From NCBI GenBank assembly GCA_009739215.1, contig VSJF01000011.1, forward strand, positions 1-64,000: a DNA stretch of 64,000 bases, read 5' to 3'. The position numbers and the translations under genes were made by a program. The notes beneath the pieces are model-generated. The model searched no databases. It had not been told where the DNA came from and worked only from the letters and a program-made list of their open reading frames with translations. This document shows positions 23,650-35,506 of the stretch, piece after piece. This DNA comes from Floccularia luteovirens (taxonomy: Eukaryota; Basidiomycota; Agaricomycetes; Agaricales; Squamanitaceae). How positions within the stretch are numbered: position 1 is the first letter of the stretch; each line of letters starts with the position of its first letter.

Positions 23650-24993
23650 TTATTCAACTACTACGGCTGTCGACAGTCTAACCTCAACTTCAGCCCTCAT
23701 CGGTATGCTATCAATTGTGCCCTTTCTTTCAACACACATTCCTGCAGCCTATTTCAAGTCAGATCAGATAAAAGTATAACTGTAGTTGCAACTTACGCAT
23801 ACACAAGTCTTCAGAATCCTAGCTATGTCATGCTCCCGTATATCTTTACCGATCCTCGCATAAGGTCCGTATTCCATCAAGCCTTGTACTAGATAGCCCG
23901 TAAAACAATCTCCTGCGCCTGTACTATCTCTAACATCACCATAAAGCTTTAAAGCGGGAATATGCATGAACGATGGAGCTTCATGTGCACCTCTAGGACG
24001 GTGGAAAGTTGGAATAAATGCAATCACGCCATCCGCTCCTAGGGTACAAATAATGTTCGTCGTCTGGAATGATGTATGCGCAGAAAGCAGTGCAATCAGC
24101 TCTCTAGTCGATAATGTCACATTCTTCTGTAAACCCTTCTGTCCATCAGAGACGGAATAATATAAACCCCTTGCCTCGACTTCATTGATAATTAACCAAT
24201 CCACTCTGTGCCAAGGAAACTCAAGAATTTGCTTCGGTTCAGGAAGTGGAGAGGGATTTAGAATAGTGACGGCTCCTCTGGAGTTCTCGAGTGCGTACCA
24301 CGTCGACCGAATATTAATTTCATTCTGTAGCAGAAGATGGGTGGACTGGGGGAACCAACTGTTGATGGAATGGAGAGAAAACACATTTTCATGGTGTTCA
24401 TTGTGGTTTGCTCCAGGAACTAAGACTAACGTACCATTATCAGCAAGGAGGATCCAATGAAAAAGAGATAATAATTCTATACCAATGCTATTTTCGCCAT
24501 CATCTGAGACTTGGATTATGGCACGACCAGTAACATCCTTTCCAAATGAGCTAGGGATTTATCAATGGCAGCAAAGGACACAATCGCTCACTTCCGACAC
24601 GGCGATGCCATTGACATCAATCCCAAGACGGGACATTTCATCTCTCACCCATAACCCATCTTGTCCAATAGTTCCGTAGAATCTGACTGTGCCACCAGCT
24701 CGTGCAATGGCAACAGCTTGATTTGCACCTTTCCCACCGACTAAGACTTTGTGATCTTTAGAATAGATTGTTTCTCCTGAACGAGCGATGGAGGCGACTG
24801 TGAGAAAGATGGATCAGATGGTAGTTATAAACGAAATCTAGCTCAAGATATATTTCGTTTGAAAACCAACCATAGAAATATTCATCTTTATCTGTTGATT
24901 ACATGGATTAGACATCACGCCTGTTTTTAGCTATACGGATGTTTTCTTACTGATAGAACCTCGCACTATGCAGTGACAATGATTTCTGTCCAT
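23650..24993 (-). CDS. RBK1: Ribokinase (PfkB family)
   Basis: Five exons (24951-24993, 24871-24891, 24592-24797, 23797-24537 and 23650-23748) encode 369 aa. The N-terminal RGSINKDEYFYV replaces the usual G-S-x-N-x-D motif. VLVGGKGANQAVA holds the sugar-binding GGKGAN, and DSTGAGDCFTGYL is the C-terminal PfkB signature with the catalytic Asp. The protein should phosphorylate D-ribose with ATP to ribose 5-phosphate in the cytosol. The second exon is only 21 nt, yet it supplies conserved sequence and keeps the frame. The Asn of the GSINxD motif is split by the first intron. Start MDRNHCHCIVRG was chosen as the only upstream ATG in frame. Confidence 0.9.
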
Positions 24994-25629
24994 ATTAGAG
25001 ATACAGACATGCAGTGATGTGGAGTGACATGTGAGCAGAATAATGCTTTGATCATAATATTAGTATAACGAATTGCCGGTGAGCTTCCAGTGATTGTGAT
25101 GGCACAGAGAAAGGGGATTCGGCCCGTTCGGTGCCTCATCTGCCGTACACGTTTCGATCGTTGGTGATCGCTCAGTGATCGTGATCGTGAGGCTTGATCA
25201 TTTGTTGCAAAATCCCTCACAAAATTATTATTCGACAAACTTTCAAGCTCAAGCATTGAGTTGAGTTGTCATGTGTGTATATAAATGTACGAACAAAGTA
25301 CCGTACAATATCACGAAACCTAGTTTTTGGAAAGGTATATCTTACATACTTGATACAAAACATGCTATGATTGCAACCTGCCGCTATGAAAAAATCGGAA
25401 AGTCAAAAAGATGGTGCACACTGAAAAATAAACAGATGTTTGAAGACAAAGGGCCCTCATAACGTGTAGTGTTGGATACCAGATAGAAGATCGGTGTAGA
25501 TAAGTAGGTAAATTTTTTTAAAGTTCATGCTCGTTGCTTGTTGAACATAACTGGAGATAATTTGTTGGACCTGTCGTGATGTATAAGTGATTGATTCAAC
25601 TCCTCACTTTGAATGACGCACTGAAAGAT
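24994..25629. other. Intergenic sequence
   Basis: About 640 bp between two genes on the minus strand. It must contain the ribokinase promoter. No repeat or RNA gene was recognised. Confidence 0.4.
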
Positions 25630-28392
25630 CTAAAATAGACCTTCATCCATATCGAAGAGGTCATCGTCTCTACTCATCACAGGTCTACTCAATGGACTGA
25701 GTGGACCGGATGACTGAGATGTGTGTCTTCCTCCATTAATGTTTCGTGATAATCCTGAAGAAATATTGGAATTTCCGATTGCACTGCCAGTGCGAGAGGC
25801 TGCAGAAGAATATGACACCCTTGCATGCACAACATCATTGGAAGTAGCACTTCCATTCCCACTTCCGCTGGTCTGTACAGGATTCAGTGTGTTTTTAGCC
25901 GGTCCCGGCCACTCCCCGTACTGACTATTGTTATTCGACCCAGGAGGAGTTCCGTGAGATAAAGAACCCGAAGTTCCGGGAGAAACGACGTTTGATAATG
26001 GTGGAAGGGCGTGTATTCTCGAATAACCTGCAGCCAAACCTTGAGGTAGACTCTGGCCAGGTGCGTGGGTTTGAAGAGCACGAGTATTCGGAGAAATCAT
26101 ATGCGAGCCTAGCATGGAGCTTTCCGCGTTGTTGTTGTGATCGGTATAGTTAGTGGAAGGGATGGGTCTGGCGGAATTTGTGGGCTGCGGCTGATGTTGT
26201 GTCAGATCGAAAGGAGAAGGTGTTGTGCGATACGTATGTAGAACATTTCCATGTGTATGGGTATTGATTCCTGACGGGTTTGAAATCGAAGAAGACAGAG
26301 TGGGGGTTGTAGTAGGTTGGAGAAGGTTTGAGTTCTGGGAATTATTGTATCCTGCAGCAGTGCTGGATAACAATGACCCACTTGCACCACGTAAACCTCT
26401 TCCAAATGGACCGCCGACGCCAAGTCCTATACCGGATTGTTGTTGCGTTTGCTGTTGTTTAGCTTTGGAGTTGAGATAATTCTGGTGGAAGCCAGGCAGG
26501 AATGCTGCGCTGGCATTACTTGGACTCATGATGCCTATAGATGACGATGCTCCTACGCTCCCCACACTCATTCCAAGTCCTGCATCCTCGGGGACGGCAG
26601 CAGCATTGAGACTGAGTGAATCAAGTCGGGACGACAAGGAACTTGGAGGGGTGCCACGATACATTGCTTGAGTAGGAGGAGATGACGGCAAAGGGTTTAA
26701 AGCAGTGTCTGCCCAGATAGATTTGATATCCCCGAGCAGCGATGGCGCTGGCACAGAACGAGAATAGCGGTGGCCAAGCGCTGTGTTGGTTCCTGGTTGA
26801 AGGTTTTTCCCACCGCCTACAGCTATTCCAGCAGCGTGTCCTTGTCCAGCTGTAGTTTGACTAGAGTTGCTCCTAGACATTCGGCGACTTCTCTCTTCTG
26901 GGGTTAGTAGCTCCGTCAGCGAACTGGGTAAAAAATCCTCTAGATCTTCATCTTCGACTGCGATATCATCTCGAATCCTTCTTTTGCCTGACACATTCTT
27001 TATTCCAGTACCGGTATATTCTTCGTACTCGAATCCTATATCAAACTCGCCTCGCAAGGCACTCAATTGTTTCTGGTGGCCCCCAGAGGGAACTTGTGAA
27101 CGAATGGTGCTGCCAAGTCCTCCCCCCACACTGGCAGGAGCACTGTCCTCATTCCAACCTTTTCGACCACCCATTATAGCTAGTCCACTTCCCAAGCTAG
27201 CCGTGATACCTGTGTTTCGGTTTGTATACGAGCCTGACATGAACATACTCTGAGAACCAGGAGCTGAAAATGGGGATGTCGACAGAATGGCAGCTTGACT
27301 AGGAGAAGTACCCAAGCCCATATTGACCCCGTTGATATGTGGATGGCCACGAGGGGAAGTACCTGGGGTGAAGGTTCCTGCATTTCCGTTTAATTTTGGG
27401 GGTGACATTTGGTTGGAAAGGCGCATGGTGTAGTTAGGTGGTGACCCTATTGGTCCCAAACCTGACGGGGGGTTAGTAGGAAGCATTCGAGGTGCAGATG
27501 GCGGAAGTGGATCTTTGGAGTTTGCTCGTTCGGCTTGAGTGGTTGCAACAGACTCTGAGCCAGAAGAAGATGGATGTCCATCATTCTCCCCAATCTTATC
27601 TGTGCCAGTCGTTGTATCCCTAGAACCCTGGCCCCTCCCATGAGCTGGAGCAGTAGCGAATTGAACACCTTCCATTTCGTCTAAGGCAGCAAAAGAGGCA
27701 AAGTCTTTATCTTCTAAAGGTGGCGCTGGCGCTGAAGGGGAGATAGTTGCTTTGAGAGACATGGACATTGGGGGTCGTCCGACCGATGTTGGACCAGTTG
27801 CTCCTGAGTTAAGGATACGAGTGGGGGCAGTCGATCCCCCGGCAAGAAGTGAATTTCTGGTAGTACTAGCAGTAGCACTACCCATGCTCCCGGGGACATC
27901 ACGCTTGCCTCTTGCTTTACTCTCTTTCCCACTTCGTTCACCTCCTGCGTTGTTACTTGCTTGTGCAGCGGCTTGAGCAGCTTTTTTGTTCTTTCTGTCC
28001 ATTGCCATACTCTGACCTGGTAAAATATGTGCCAAGGCACATTTATGGCCAAACTTGCAAGTTCCTTTGACAAACCATGCGCAAGTTTCCTTCTGTCCTC
28101 CAGGTTCAATATTGGTATGTGAGAAGGGACATGAAGATCCTGCTGTACAGGCTCCAACTTTGAAAAATTTACAAGGCACATGGGAGAGATCTTTGGCTAC
28201 ATTGAAAAATCAGAAGGTCCGAACAAGGAAATCCGAGAAATAGATAAAACCTTTTGAACTAGATGACGAGGCCTTTTGCTTTGAGGAATTTTTCTCGAGA
28301 CGATCCACCCTATCGTTGTCCCTATCATGGTCTTTCTCCCTTTCTCTATCACGATCCATTTCTAGTTGGACAGGAGGTTCTGAAGTTGACAT
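25630..28392 (-). CDS. CCCH zinc-finger protein (Lee1/Cps3-like)
   Basis: Two exons (28251-28392 and 25630-28196) encode 902 aa. After a charged, Asp/Arg-rich start (MDRDREREKDHDRDNDR) come two tandem CCCH fingers, CKFFKVGACTAGSSCPFSH and CAWFVKGTCKFGHKCALAH, both C-x7-C-x5-C-x3-H. The remaining 800 residues are low-complexity, rich in Ser, Gly, Pro and Asn, with a moderately conserved acidic patch (DEDLEDFLPSSLTELLTPEERSRR). An acidic DDDLFDMDEGLF ends the protein. Such fingers bind RNA, and the arrangement matches the fungal Lee1/Cps3 group. The intron lies just before the first finger. Confidence 0.85.
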
Positions 28393-29107
28393 GGTGGGCC
28401 CGAGCGCTCAAAGTTGTTGAAACGGAAGAAGTGGTAAAATTGAGCTTGAAAAGTGCGAACAGGCTATGTTTGAAGATAAAGTCAGAGAATAAGAGAATGC
28501 AGAGAGCGACAAGAACTTACTGGAGTTTGATAATAAGTCAACAATGGACCAGTGCCAGGCAGAGAGAGGAACGCCGCCAAGAAAAGACGAGACCGCAAAA
28601 CTGCCACACGTGCAATTATGTAATCAATTCTCTTCAATTATTGCCAACATGTCAGTTCATAGTATGGTATTGCAATTGGTATGGCATTGCAATTGGTATG
28701 TATACTTTACCATTGTACTTGACATCTATGCAAACTTAATCATTTCACAACGAGCCCACGAACCCCCCCCCTCCCCCACTAATGAACGCCGCATACAAGT
28801 GGAGTTTACCTACTTCTCGTCTCTTTTAAACAAATTTCACCCTCACATCTAAAAAAACAATCACACGTACTGCACGCACGCTTATAACCTAGATCCGAGA
28901 CGGTGTCATGCGACAAAAATTTTCACAATTGCAAAAACCGGTCCCCCCCCGGGACAGCTCACTCTGGTCTTCGTACGAGATGCCGATACACGCTTAGGAA
29001 AAAACAATGGAGCGTGTAAACCGCTTTCCCCACGAAAAACTGCTCTTGTACTGCGTAAATGTATTTTTTCTGGGGGATAAATCATTCATGGAGATAAGAT
29101 GGGGACT
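28393..29107. other. Divergent intergenic region
   Basis: About 700 bp of promoter-type sequence between the CCCH gene and ferric reductase 1. It has C-runs at about 28,764 and 28,944 and two plain GATAA sites (29,075 and 29,092). No gene was seen. Confidence 0.4.
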
Positions 29108-29203
29108 ATCTGATAATTATCTGTCTTATCTGATAACGAACTCCTCGGAATATCCCACGTAACTAACATCCATTTCTATTTTTATGAAATCGTTATCTGA
29201 TAA
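29108..29203 (+). promoter_or_regulatory. Cluster of three ATCTGATAA sites before ferric reductase 1
   Basis: ATCTGATAA occurs at 29108-29116, 29128-29136 and 29195-29203, roughly 290 to 195 bp before the ATG. ATCWGATAA is the known binding sequence of fungal iron-responsive GATA repressors of the Urbs1/SreA type. Repression in high iron is inferred. Confidence 0.72.
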
Positions 29204-29301
29204 TTCTTATCTATCCCGGCATGTACACCTGCCTTCCGAATAGTTATGGAATCCATTGCCTCGAAAACACATCAATTATACCCGTGTATCCCATCGTATT
29301 G

Positions 29302-29309
29302 TATATAAA
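29302..29309 (+). promoter_or_regulatory. TATA box of ferric reductase 1
   Basis: TATATAAA 90 bp before the ATG at 29399. Confidence 0.5.
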
Positions 29310-29398
29310 CCCGTGGATATGACCCTTCTCCTGTTTCTCCGTACTTCTCATCATTGGAGTCAACTGTCAATATTTCATCCAAAAAATTTTCCGCTCTG

Positions 29399-31792
29399 AT
29401 GGCTATCAATGCTGCTGCACCAGTTGACCCTGACAAGACCATTCGGATTGCTCGTTTCTTCTCTTACCCCAAAGAAGTGCTGTACTTTCTTGCCAGTTTC
29501 ATCGCATTTGTCTCTATATGCCATTATTGTGGGCTCTTTTACACGGTTATCAAAAATCGTGCAGCACGGTCCAGAACTCAACGTAGTAACACTCCCCAAA
29601 TCAGTAGAATCCCTGCTGCCATCGCAGATGTCTTCCGGACCTTGGCATTCCGATGGGTCATACCACTTGGGCCATCTTATTATCTCAATCTAGCAGAAGT
29701 GTTCTTGACTGCGGCCTATACTGCAATATTATTGACCTGGACTTTTATTGACAGTATGTTTTTAGTTTGCATTTCCCCGCGTTACATATATTTAATATTT
29801 ATCAGCGACGACGACTACTGGCATCAAGGTCGAACCACATTACTACGCCAATAGGGCGGGTACAATGGCCGCCTCACAATTACCTATTATTACTGCCCTT
29901 GGAATGAGAAATAATATATTTTCATGTCAGTCAATCGTTGATTCCCTCGTCATTTACCAAAATAACAACCTGTTTAATCATAGTGCTTACTGGTGTCAGC
30001 TTCGACAAGGTAAATAATAGTTATTTCTGATGCGAAACGTGTAACGAACTTTCGTATTAGCTTAATTACCTTCACCGCATGTCATCGCGTGTCCTCGTCA
30101 TTCTAGTATGGGTGCATGCTGGTGGAAGAGTAAGTTCTTTTCTCGTTATGCGTAATAGCTACTTGAATTTATGTTTTCTTCTAGCTTAAGGTCGGGTCAG
30201 TAATTGACGAAAGGTCCCAAAAAATATCTAACAATTATTTTTAATAGCCTATTAGGAGACGAAGCTATCACAAATCATTGGGTCCAGTGCGGCTTCCTCG
30301 CTGCCAGTACCCTAACAGTTTTGTGTCTTGTAACAATAAGACCAATACGCCAGAAGAGCTATGAAGTTTTCATTGTTGTCCACTTCATTCTCGCCTTGTA
30401 AGTAATATAGAAGAAAAAAAGACCAGTTCCACACTTGACAAAATCAACTACAGCATGTTTCTAATCGGTGCTTACTTTCATCTCAGAGGTCGCAGGTGAG
30501 CGATCTATTGTCCATAGTCACGGATAGACTCTCAACGATCTTCTCAGCCTTGTATATTATGGTGTCTGGCCTTCGTTTATAGTCTGGGGTTTAGACAGAT
30601 TTCTACGGTGGTTACGAATTCTCGTGTTCAACTTTGGATATTTCAAAAGTGGTAACCTTGCGGCAAAGGAACTTGACGCTCAGGTCGACGTTCTTACTCC
30701 CCAATTTATACGAGTTACGGTACACCGCAAAGCATATTTACATTGGCGTCCTGGACAATGTGTATTTCTGTGCTTCCCTGGAGTATCCAAAATGCCATTT
30801 GAAACACATCCGTTCACGATTTCAACCATCGATGACTCAGAAAATTCGTCAGACAAGAAGCTCGTCTTCCTTGTTCGGGTCCGTGATGGCCTCACAAAAC
30901 GACTGCTAAACAGTGCTGGCGAAAACCAAAACCACAAAGTTTTTGTGGATGGTCCATATGGCTCCCCACCTTTACTTTTTGGGTTCCGGACGGCCATTTT
31001 AATTGCAGGTATGCCATTTCGTAAACATTATAGCGACCCAATAATAATCAACGCGAACAGGTGGATCCGGGGTGTCATTCACCCTACCTCTGCTCCTCGG
31101 ACTATTGAGGTTTGACTACTACCTTTTTTCTAAATCGGATATCTGACCTTAATTCAGGGAAGCCAATCGAGGTCCAATTTCTTGTCAAAAAATTCTCTTC
31201 GTATGGGCGATCAGAGAGCCCGGTATGTCATGTGTTGTACACACTTGTTATCATGACATTTACACAAGTTTGATACCCCTCAGACCACATACAATGGATA
31301 TCTGACCTGATAGTACCTGCGCTCGCGAACAGTATCACCTTCTGTTGAGGTTGACATTCAGATCTTTACTACAACAAACAGCATAGACGCTCAGAGCTGG
31401 GAAGATGACTCATCGGAGGATACCTTGGAAGATAAAGCTCTGGACAATAGGAGTGACTCGCAAACATTCGATTCCCCTGTAGTTCGGGTACAACAAGGAA
31501 GACCTAACCTAGACGACCTTATTAAAAGAGAGATCTCCACCGCTACCGGAGATATTTCCGTCAATGGTCTGTGCCGATTTGCGGTATATTTTGTATAATA
31601 ACGTCATGCTGTTACTAGTTTGTGGGACACAAGCGCTTACCCTCGCAGTAAGAACAGCAATCCGCACCCCCCGACCTCTGGATATACTCAGAGGTGGACC
31701 AGCCATATTTTTGCACGTGGAAGCGTTTGGGAAATCGGTATGTCACCCACTTTCAAATGCAACCATGAGAGTTGAACTCCGTCTATTAGTAA
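29399..31792 (+). CDS. Ferric reductase 1 (FRE family), one frame break
   Basis: Thirteen exons are read: 29399-29753, 29806-29925, 29984-30009, 30061-30129, 30185-30195, 30248-30397, 30454-30495, 30548-31008, 31061-31109, 31158-31222, 31284-31566, 31619-31737 and the stop at 31790-31792. The product, about 583 aa, is a membrane flavocytochrome reducing Fe(III) with NADPH. Haem ligands lie in LHRM...VWVHAGGR and VVHFIL...YFHL, the FAD motif is HPFTIS, the NADPH motif GGSGVSF, and the end is CGTQ...HVEAFG. Exon 11 has 283 nt, one too many, near 31330, where WISDLIVPALANS is followed by a shift. A 49-nt intron from 31314 could also restore frame but would remove conserved residues. It pairs with the gene at 32869. 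Confidence 0.85.
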
Positions 31793-32492
31793 ACAAAAGA
31801 ATGTAGTGTAACATCATTTTTATGGTATCACATACAAAGAAGTAATTGAGCCCAGTAGTAAGCATATAAGTTCCGCGTCTGTACGGCATCAATTTTAGTA
31901 TGTTTCTTATACTCCGGAGGTTGTCCTTGCACCTCACGCGACGTGGCATATATCCGTGGTTTCATGCTTTAGACCATCAGTACTTCAGTCCCAGAAGGAA
32001 CAGTAAAAGGCCCGATACTTTGAAGCAATGAACCTAAATCGTTTGCTCCTTTGAGCCTTTCATGTCTTAATATTGCTTAATAGGCAGTTCCCCCGGTCCT
32101 AATGTGCCACAATCAGAACAGTATGAAGAGGAATTGTGTGTATTAGCAGGTGCCTCGGCGCTCACTGGGACTTTTATCCGGGTGGTATATTTTCGGGAAA
32201 GATAGGCTCGAAATCACCTGCTGACCTTGCTCCATAAACTATGCCTAATCAAAACCAGCTCTGCGAAACATAGTATTCCGATTAACTAGAGAAGTTGATC
32301 AGAGCCAAACCCCACTGGGGTCAAACTGACTTGAGACTATTGATAAATTTAGAGCACTCTGAATCTTCCATACGGCAAACGGCTTCTAACTCGGGGCTCC
32401 ACTTGATTGACACCTTCGTCAATAGCTTTTGCATAGGGGATTGTGGATGCTAGGGTCAATGTTTAATGTGGTGACAATCAGCTTCGGTTTCT
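31793..32492. other. Intergenic sequence between the two ferric reductases
   Basis: Nothing recognised as a gene or repeat. Confidence 0.4.
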
Positions 32493-32501
32493 ATCTGATA
32501 A
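32493..32501 (+). promoter_or_regulatory. ATCTGATAA site before ferric reductase 2
   Basis: ATCTGATAA followed directly by GATAACC, 376 bp before the ATG at 32869. It is the same motif as the three sites before ferric reductase 1. Confidence 0.65.
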
Positions 32502-32805
32502 GATAACCTCAGTCACCACCTGCACAATTACCCCTTTTCGTCAGTGTACACGCCTTAAGCGCTTCTTTGCCTCCGCGTCGGAGAAAACCCGGTGAGAGTC
32601 CGTAAACCGTTTGTAGCAAGATCCCTAGTATGACGATACCTTACCTTGTTATGGACGTGCTATCTTATTTATATCCATTTTAGCGCATAATCGAGTCTAG
32701 CTCAGCAGGTTTTTGGAGACTTGTCGGCAAGTCTGAAATGTTCATCCGGGGTAAGAACAAGGTCAATTGAAACACCCGTTTGGACAATGAGTTAGTACTC
32801 CAAGG

Positions 32806-32812
32806 TATAAAG
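32806..32812 (+). promoter_or_regulatory. TATA box of ferric reductase 2
   Basis: TATAAAG 57 bp before the ATG. Confidence 0.45.
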
Positions 32813-32868
32813 CCGTCCAAAAAATTGCTAAAAAATGAATAGTCTGCATTACTATTTTCCTAGTACAA

Positions 32869-35335
32869 ATGGCCTCTCCTCTTCTACCTTCGAGCACAAA
32901 GGCCTCGCTTTTTGAACCGAGCAAAGTAGACATCACTGTTACCTCTCAGACCCCAGACCCCGATAGAACAATTCGAGTGGCTCACGCTTTCTTGTATTTC
33001 AAGCAAGCGTGGTATGTCATTGCTTGCTTCATTGCCTTGATCTCTCTATGTCACTTCTTCAGCCGATTCTACATATCCTATTCGTGCAAAAGAAACCTTG
33101 GTCGCCCTCCAGTCGTGCGAGGCAAAATATCCCTCAGAAGATTACCCGGCGCTACTCTCCATGTGCTTCGGGTTATATCATTTAGATCGACCATATCCAT
33201 CGGACAATCATATATATTAAACTTGGCTCAAGTGTTTGTGACTGCAGCATATATTACTACACTGTTTACCTGGGCATTGGTCAATTGTAAGAGATTTCAC
33301 GCATAGCTTATATTATTATTGTCTAACATCTGGTTTCTGTGTAGCCACATCTACGAAGGGTGTTAAATATGATCCCCACTATTGGGCAAACATAGCTGGA
33401 ACTATAGTAGCTACCCAGCTACCACTTGTAGCAGCGTTGGGCATGAAGAATAACATTATTTCTTGTACATTTTCTTCTATCGTTAACTGATACTTCTACT
33501 GAGACTATTTTTAGATTTGACGGGTATCAGTGCAGAAAAGGTATGCCACCATCTATCCAAAGACGAGCCCAGTTTGGTAAAATCCTTTACCGACAGCTAA
33601 ACTTTCTACACCGTGTAACGGCCCGAGTCATATGCACCCTTATATGGCTCCATGCCAGTGGAAGAGTGAGACTAGTATATTTTATCATTTATATGAAACG
33701 TGCTGACATCAATTTTAAACAGATCCGCCTTGGGCAAGTAAACATCGCCGCAATTTCCTTCTCACTTACTAAAATGAAATTACATATAGTCTAACAGGAT
33801 CAGTCTCTTTAGAGAACCCTCGTATCCGTTGCGGGATTTTAGCAGCGACATCGCTTACGCTATTGAGCATAGTATCAATTCGGCCACTGAGGCAACCAAA
33901 TTATGAACTTTTCTTGATTGTTCATCTTATCCTTGTGCTGTGAGTTTTAACACAAATCATGCTATGCACGATCTTATACTACAGCAGGATAGTAGTGATT
34001 GGTGCATACTTCCACACCCAAGACTTAAAGTTGGTTTACTATATGTTCTTGTCATTGTGATTGCTAATTTGATTATTAGCCTTGGGTATTTCCTTTGGCC
34101 GACATTTATCATCTGGGGATTAGACCGGCTACTCCGCCTATTACGAATTATTGTATTCAATTTCGGTTACTTCAGACCAAAACCATTGGCAGAATTCGAT
34201 GCGCACGTCCAAGCCATCGCTCATGATTTCCTTCGAGTCACAATATTCCGACCTAAACTCTTCAGTTGGAGCCCAGGACAGAACGTGTATATCAGCGCGC
34301 CAGGTGTTGCAGGGCTTCCTTTTGAGGCGCACCCATTCACCATTTCAACTATACCCAATAGAAATGAAGGTCAAGAGTATCTCAGCCAAAAAATTGTGCT
34401 TTTGATCAAAGTTCGTGATGGTTTTACAAAAAGTCTCCGGGAGGCGGCAGGAAAAGATAAAACCGTGCGTCTCCTCGTGGATGGACCATACAGTTCCCCG
34501 CCACATATGATTGGTTTTGATACCGCACTTCTCATATCTGGTAATTTGATTCGTTTAATTCATTCACAAAAGATGACGAACCATACATTTGAACACTTTA
34601 GGGGGATCCGGTATTTCGTTTACATTGCCACTCTTAATGGATGCCATACAGTAAGCCATGATCCTATCATTCTGTGACATGAGGCTGAGCTCTCGTTCCC
34701 CAAGGCGAGCAAAGGATGGACGTCCGACGTGCAGCAGAGTAGTGTTCATCTGGGCAAACAGAGACCCCAGTATGTTTCAATACCCTTGACAAGCTTAGTT
34801 CATTTTCTAATATTCACCAAGATTGCGGGAGTTGGATATCAGATATACTACTCACAGCCTTGGAGGACTTACCAGTTGGATTCACCGTGAGCATACAGAT
34901 ACACATTACGAGTTCCACGAAGAAAGAGCACTGGGATATCGAGTCGTCTGAAGCAACGACTGAATCTGAAGCGAAATCCGAAATAAGTAGTAGTCCAGAC
35001 TTGAAATTACCCAGCATACCGAATATCGATATCAGACAAGGCAGACCAAATGTGGAGTCTATTATCAACGAAGAGATCAATGAAAACTCTGGAGATATAT
35101 CAGTTAATGGTCAGTCTTGCCATCTCTATGATAAGTGAAGGTTATATAATTTGTATATCCCAGTGTGTGGTTCGTTCTCGTTGGTGCGCAACGTAAGAAA
35201 AGCGCTGTGCCGCCCTCGCTTTATGGAAATACTGAAAGGAGGACCAAATGTCAACCTGCATGTTGAGGCTTATGGAACCTCGGTAAGTTGTTTGTATAGT
35301 ATACATTCCTGAAAACTGACATTTCCATGCAGTGA
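32869..35335 (+). CDS. Ferric reductase 2 (FRE family)
   Basis: Thirteen exons join to 606 aa: 32869-33286, 33345-33464, 33515-33540, 33597-33665, 33723-33737, 33815-33939, 33988-34029, 34080-34540, 34602-34650, 34684-34769, 34822-35109, 35164-35282 and the stop codon 35333-35335. Membrane segments fill the first half, with paired His in LHRVTARV...WLHASGR and IVHLIL...AYFHT. The FAD motif HPFTIS, the NADPH motif GGSGISF and a C-terminal VCGS...HVEAYG are present. Eight exons have exactly the lengths found in the upstream gene (120, 26, 69, 42, 461, 49, 119, 3), so the two arose by tandem duplication. The junction after the 15-nt exon 5 is the least certain. Confidence 0.9.
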
Positions 35336-35506
35336 AAGAATGGTAAAACAGTACATTTTGTATTTACTATCAAACTGAATAAATATATTCTGTATTTGTA
35401 TTTGCGACTATTTTTTTTTTCTAAATCGAGTCACAGATGCATGTGACCATATCAATCATATCTTCAAAAATTATTTATCTTTACATTCAACTAAACTGAG
35501 TCCATC

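Noticed and set aside
28750..28960. C-runs as G-quadruplex elements
   Set aside because: Only two isolated runs of eight or so C are present; four runs at suitable spacing are needed.
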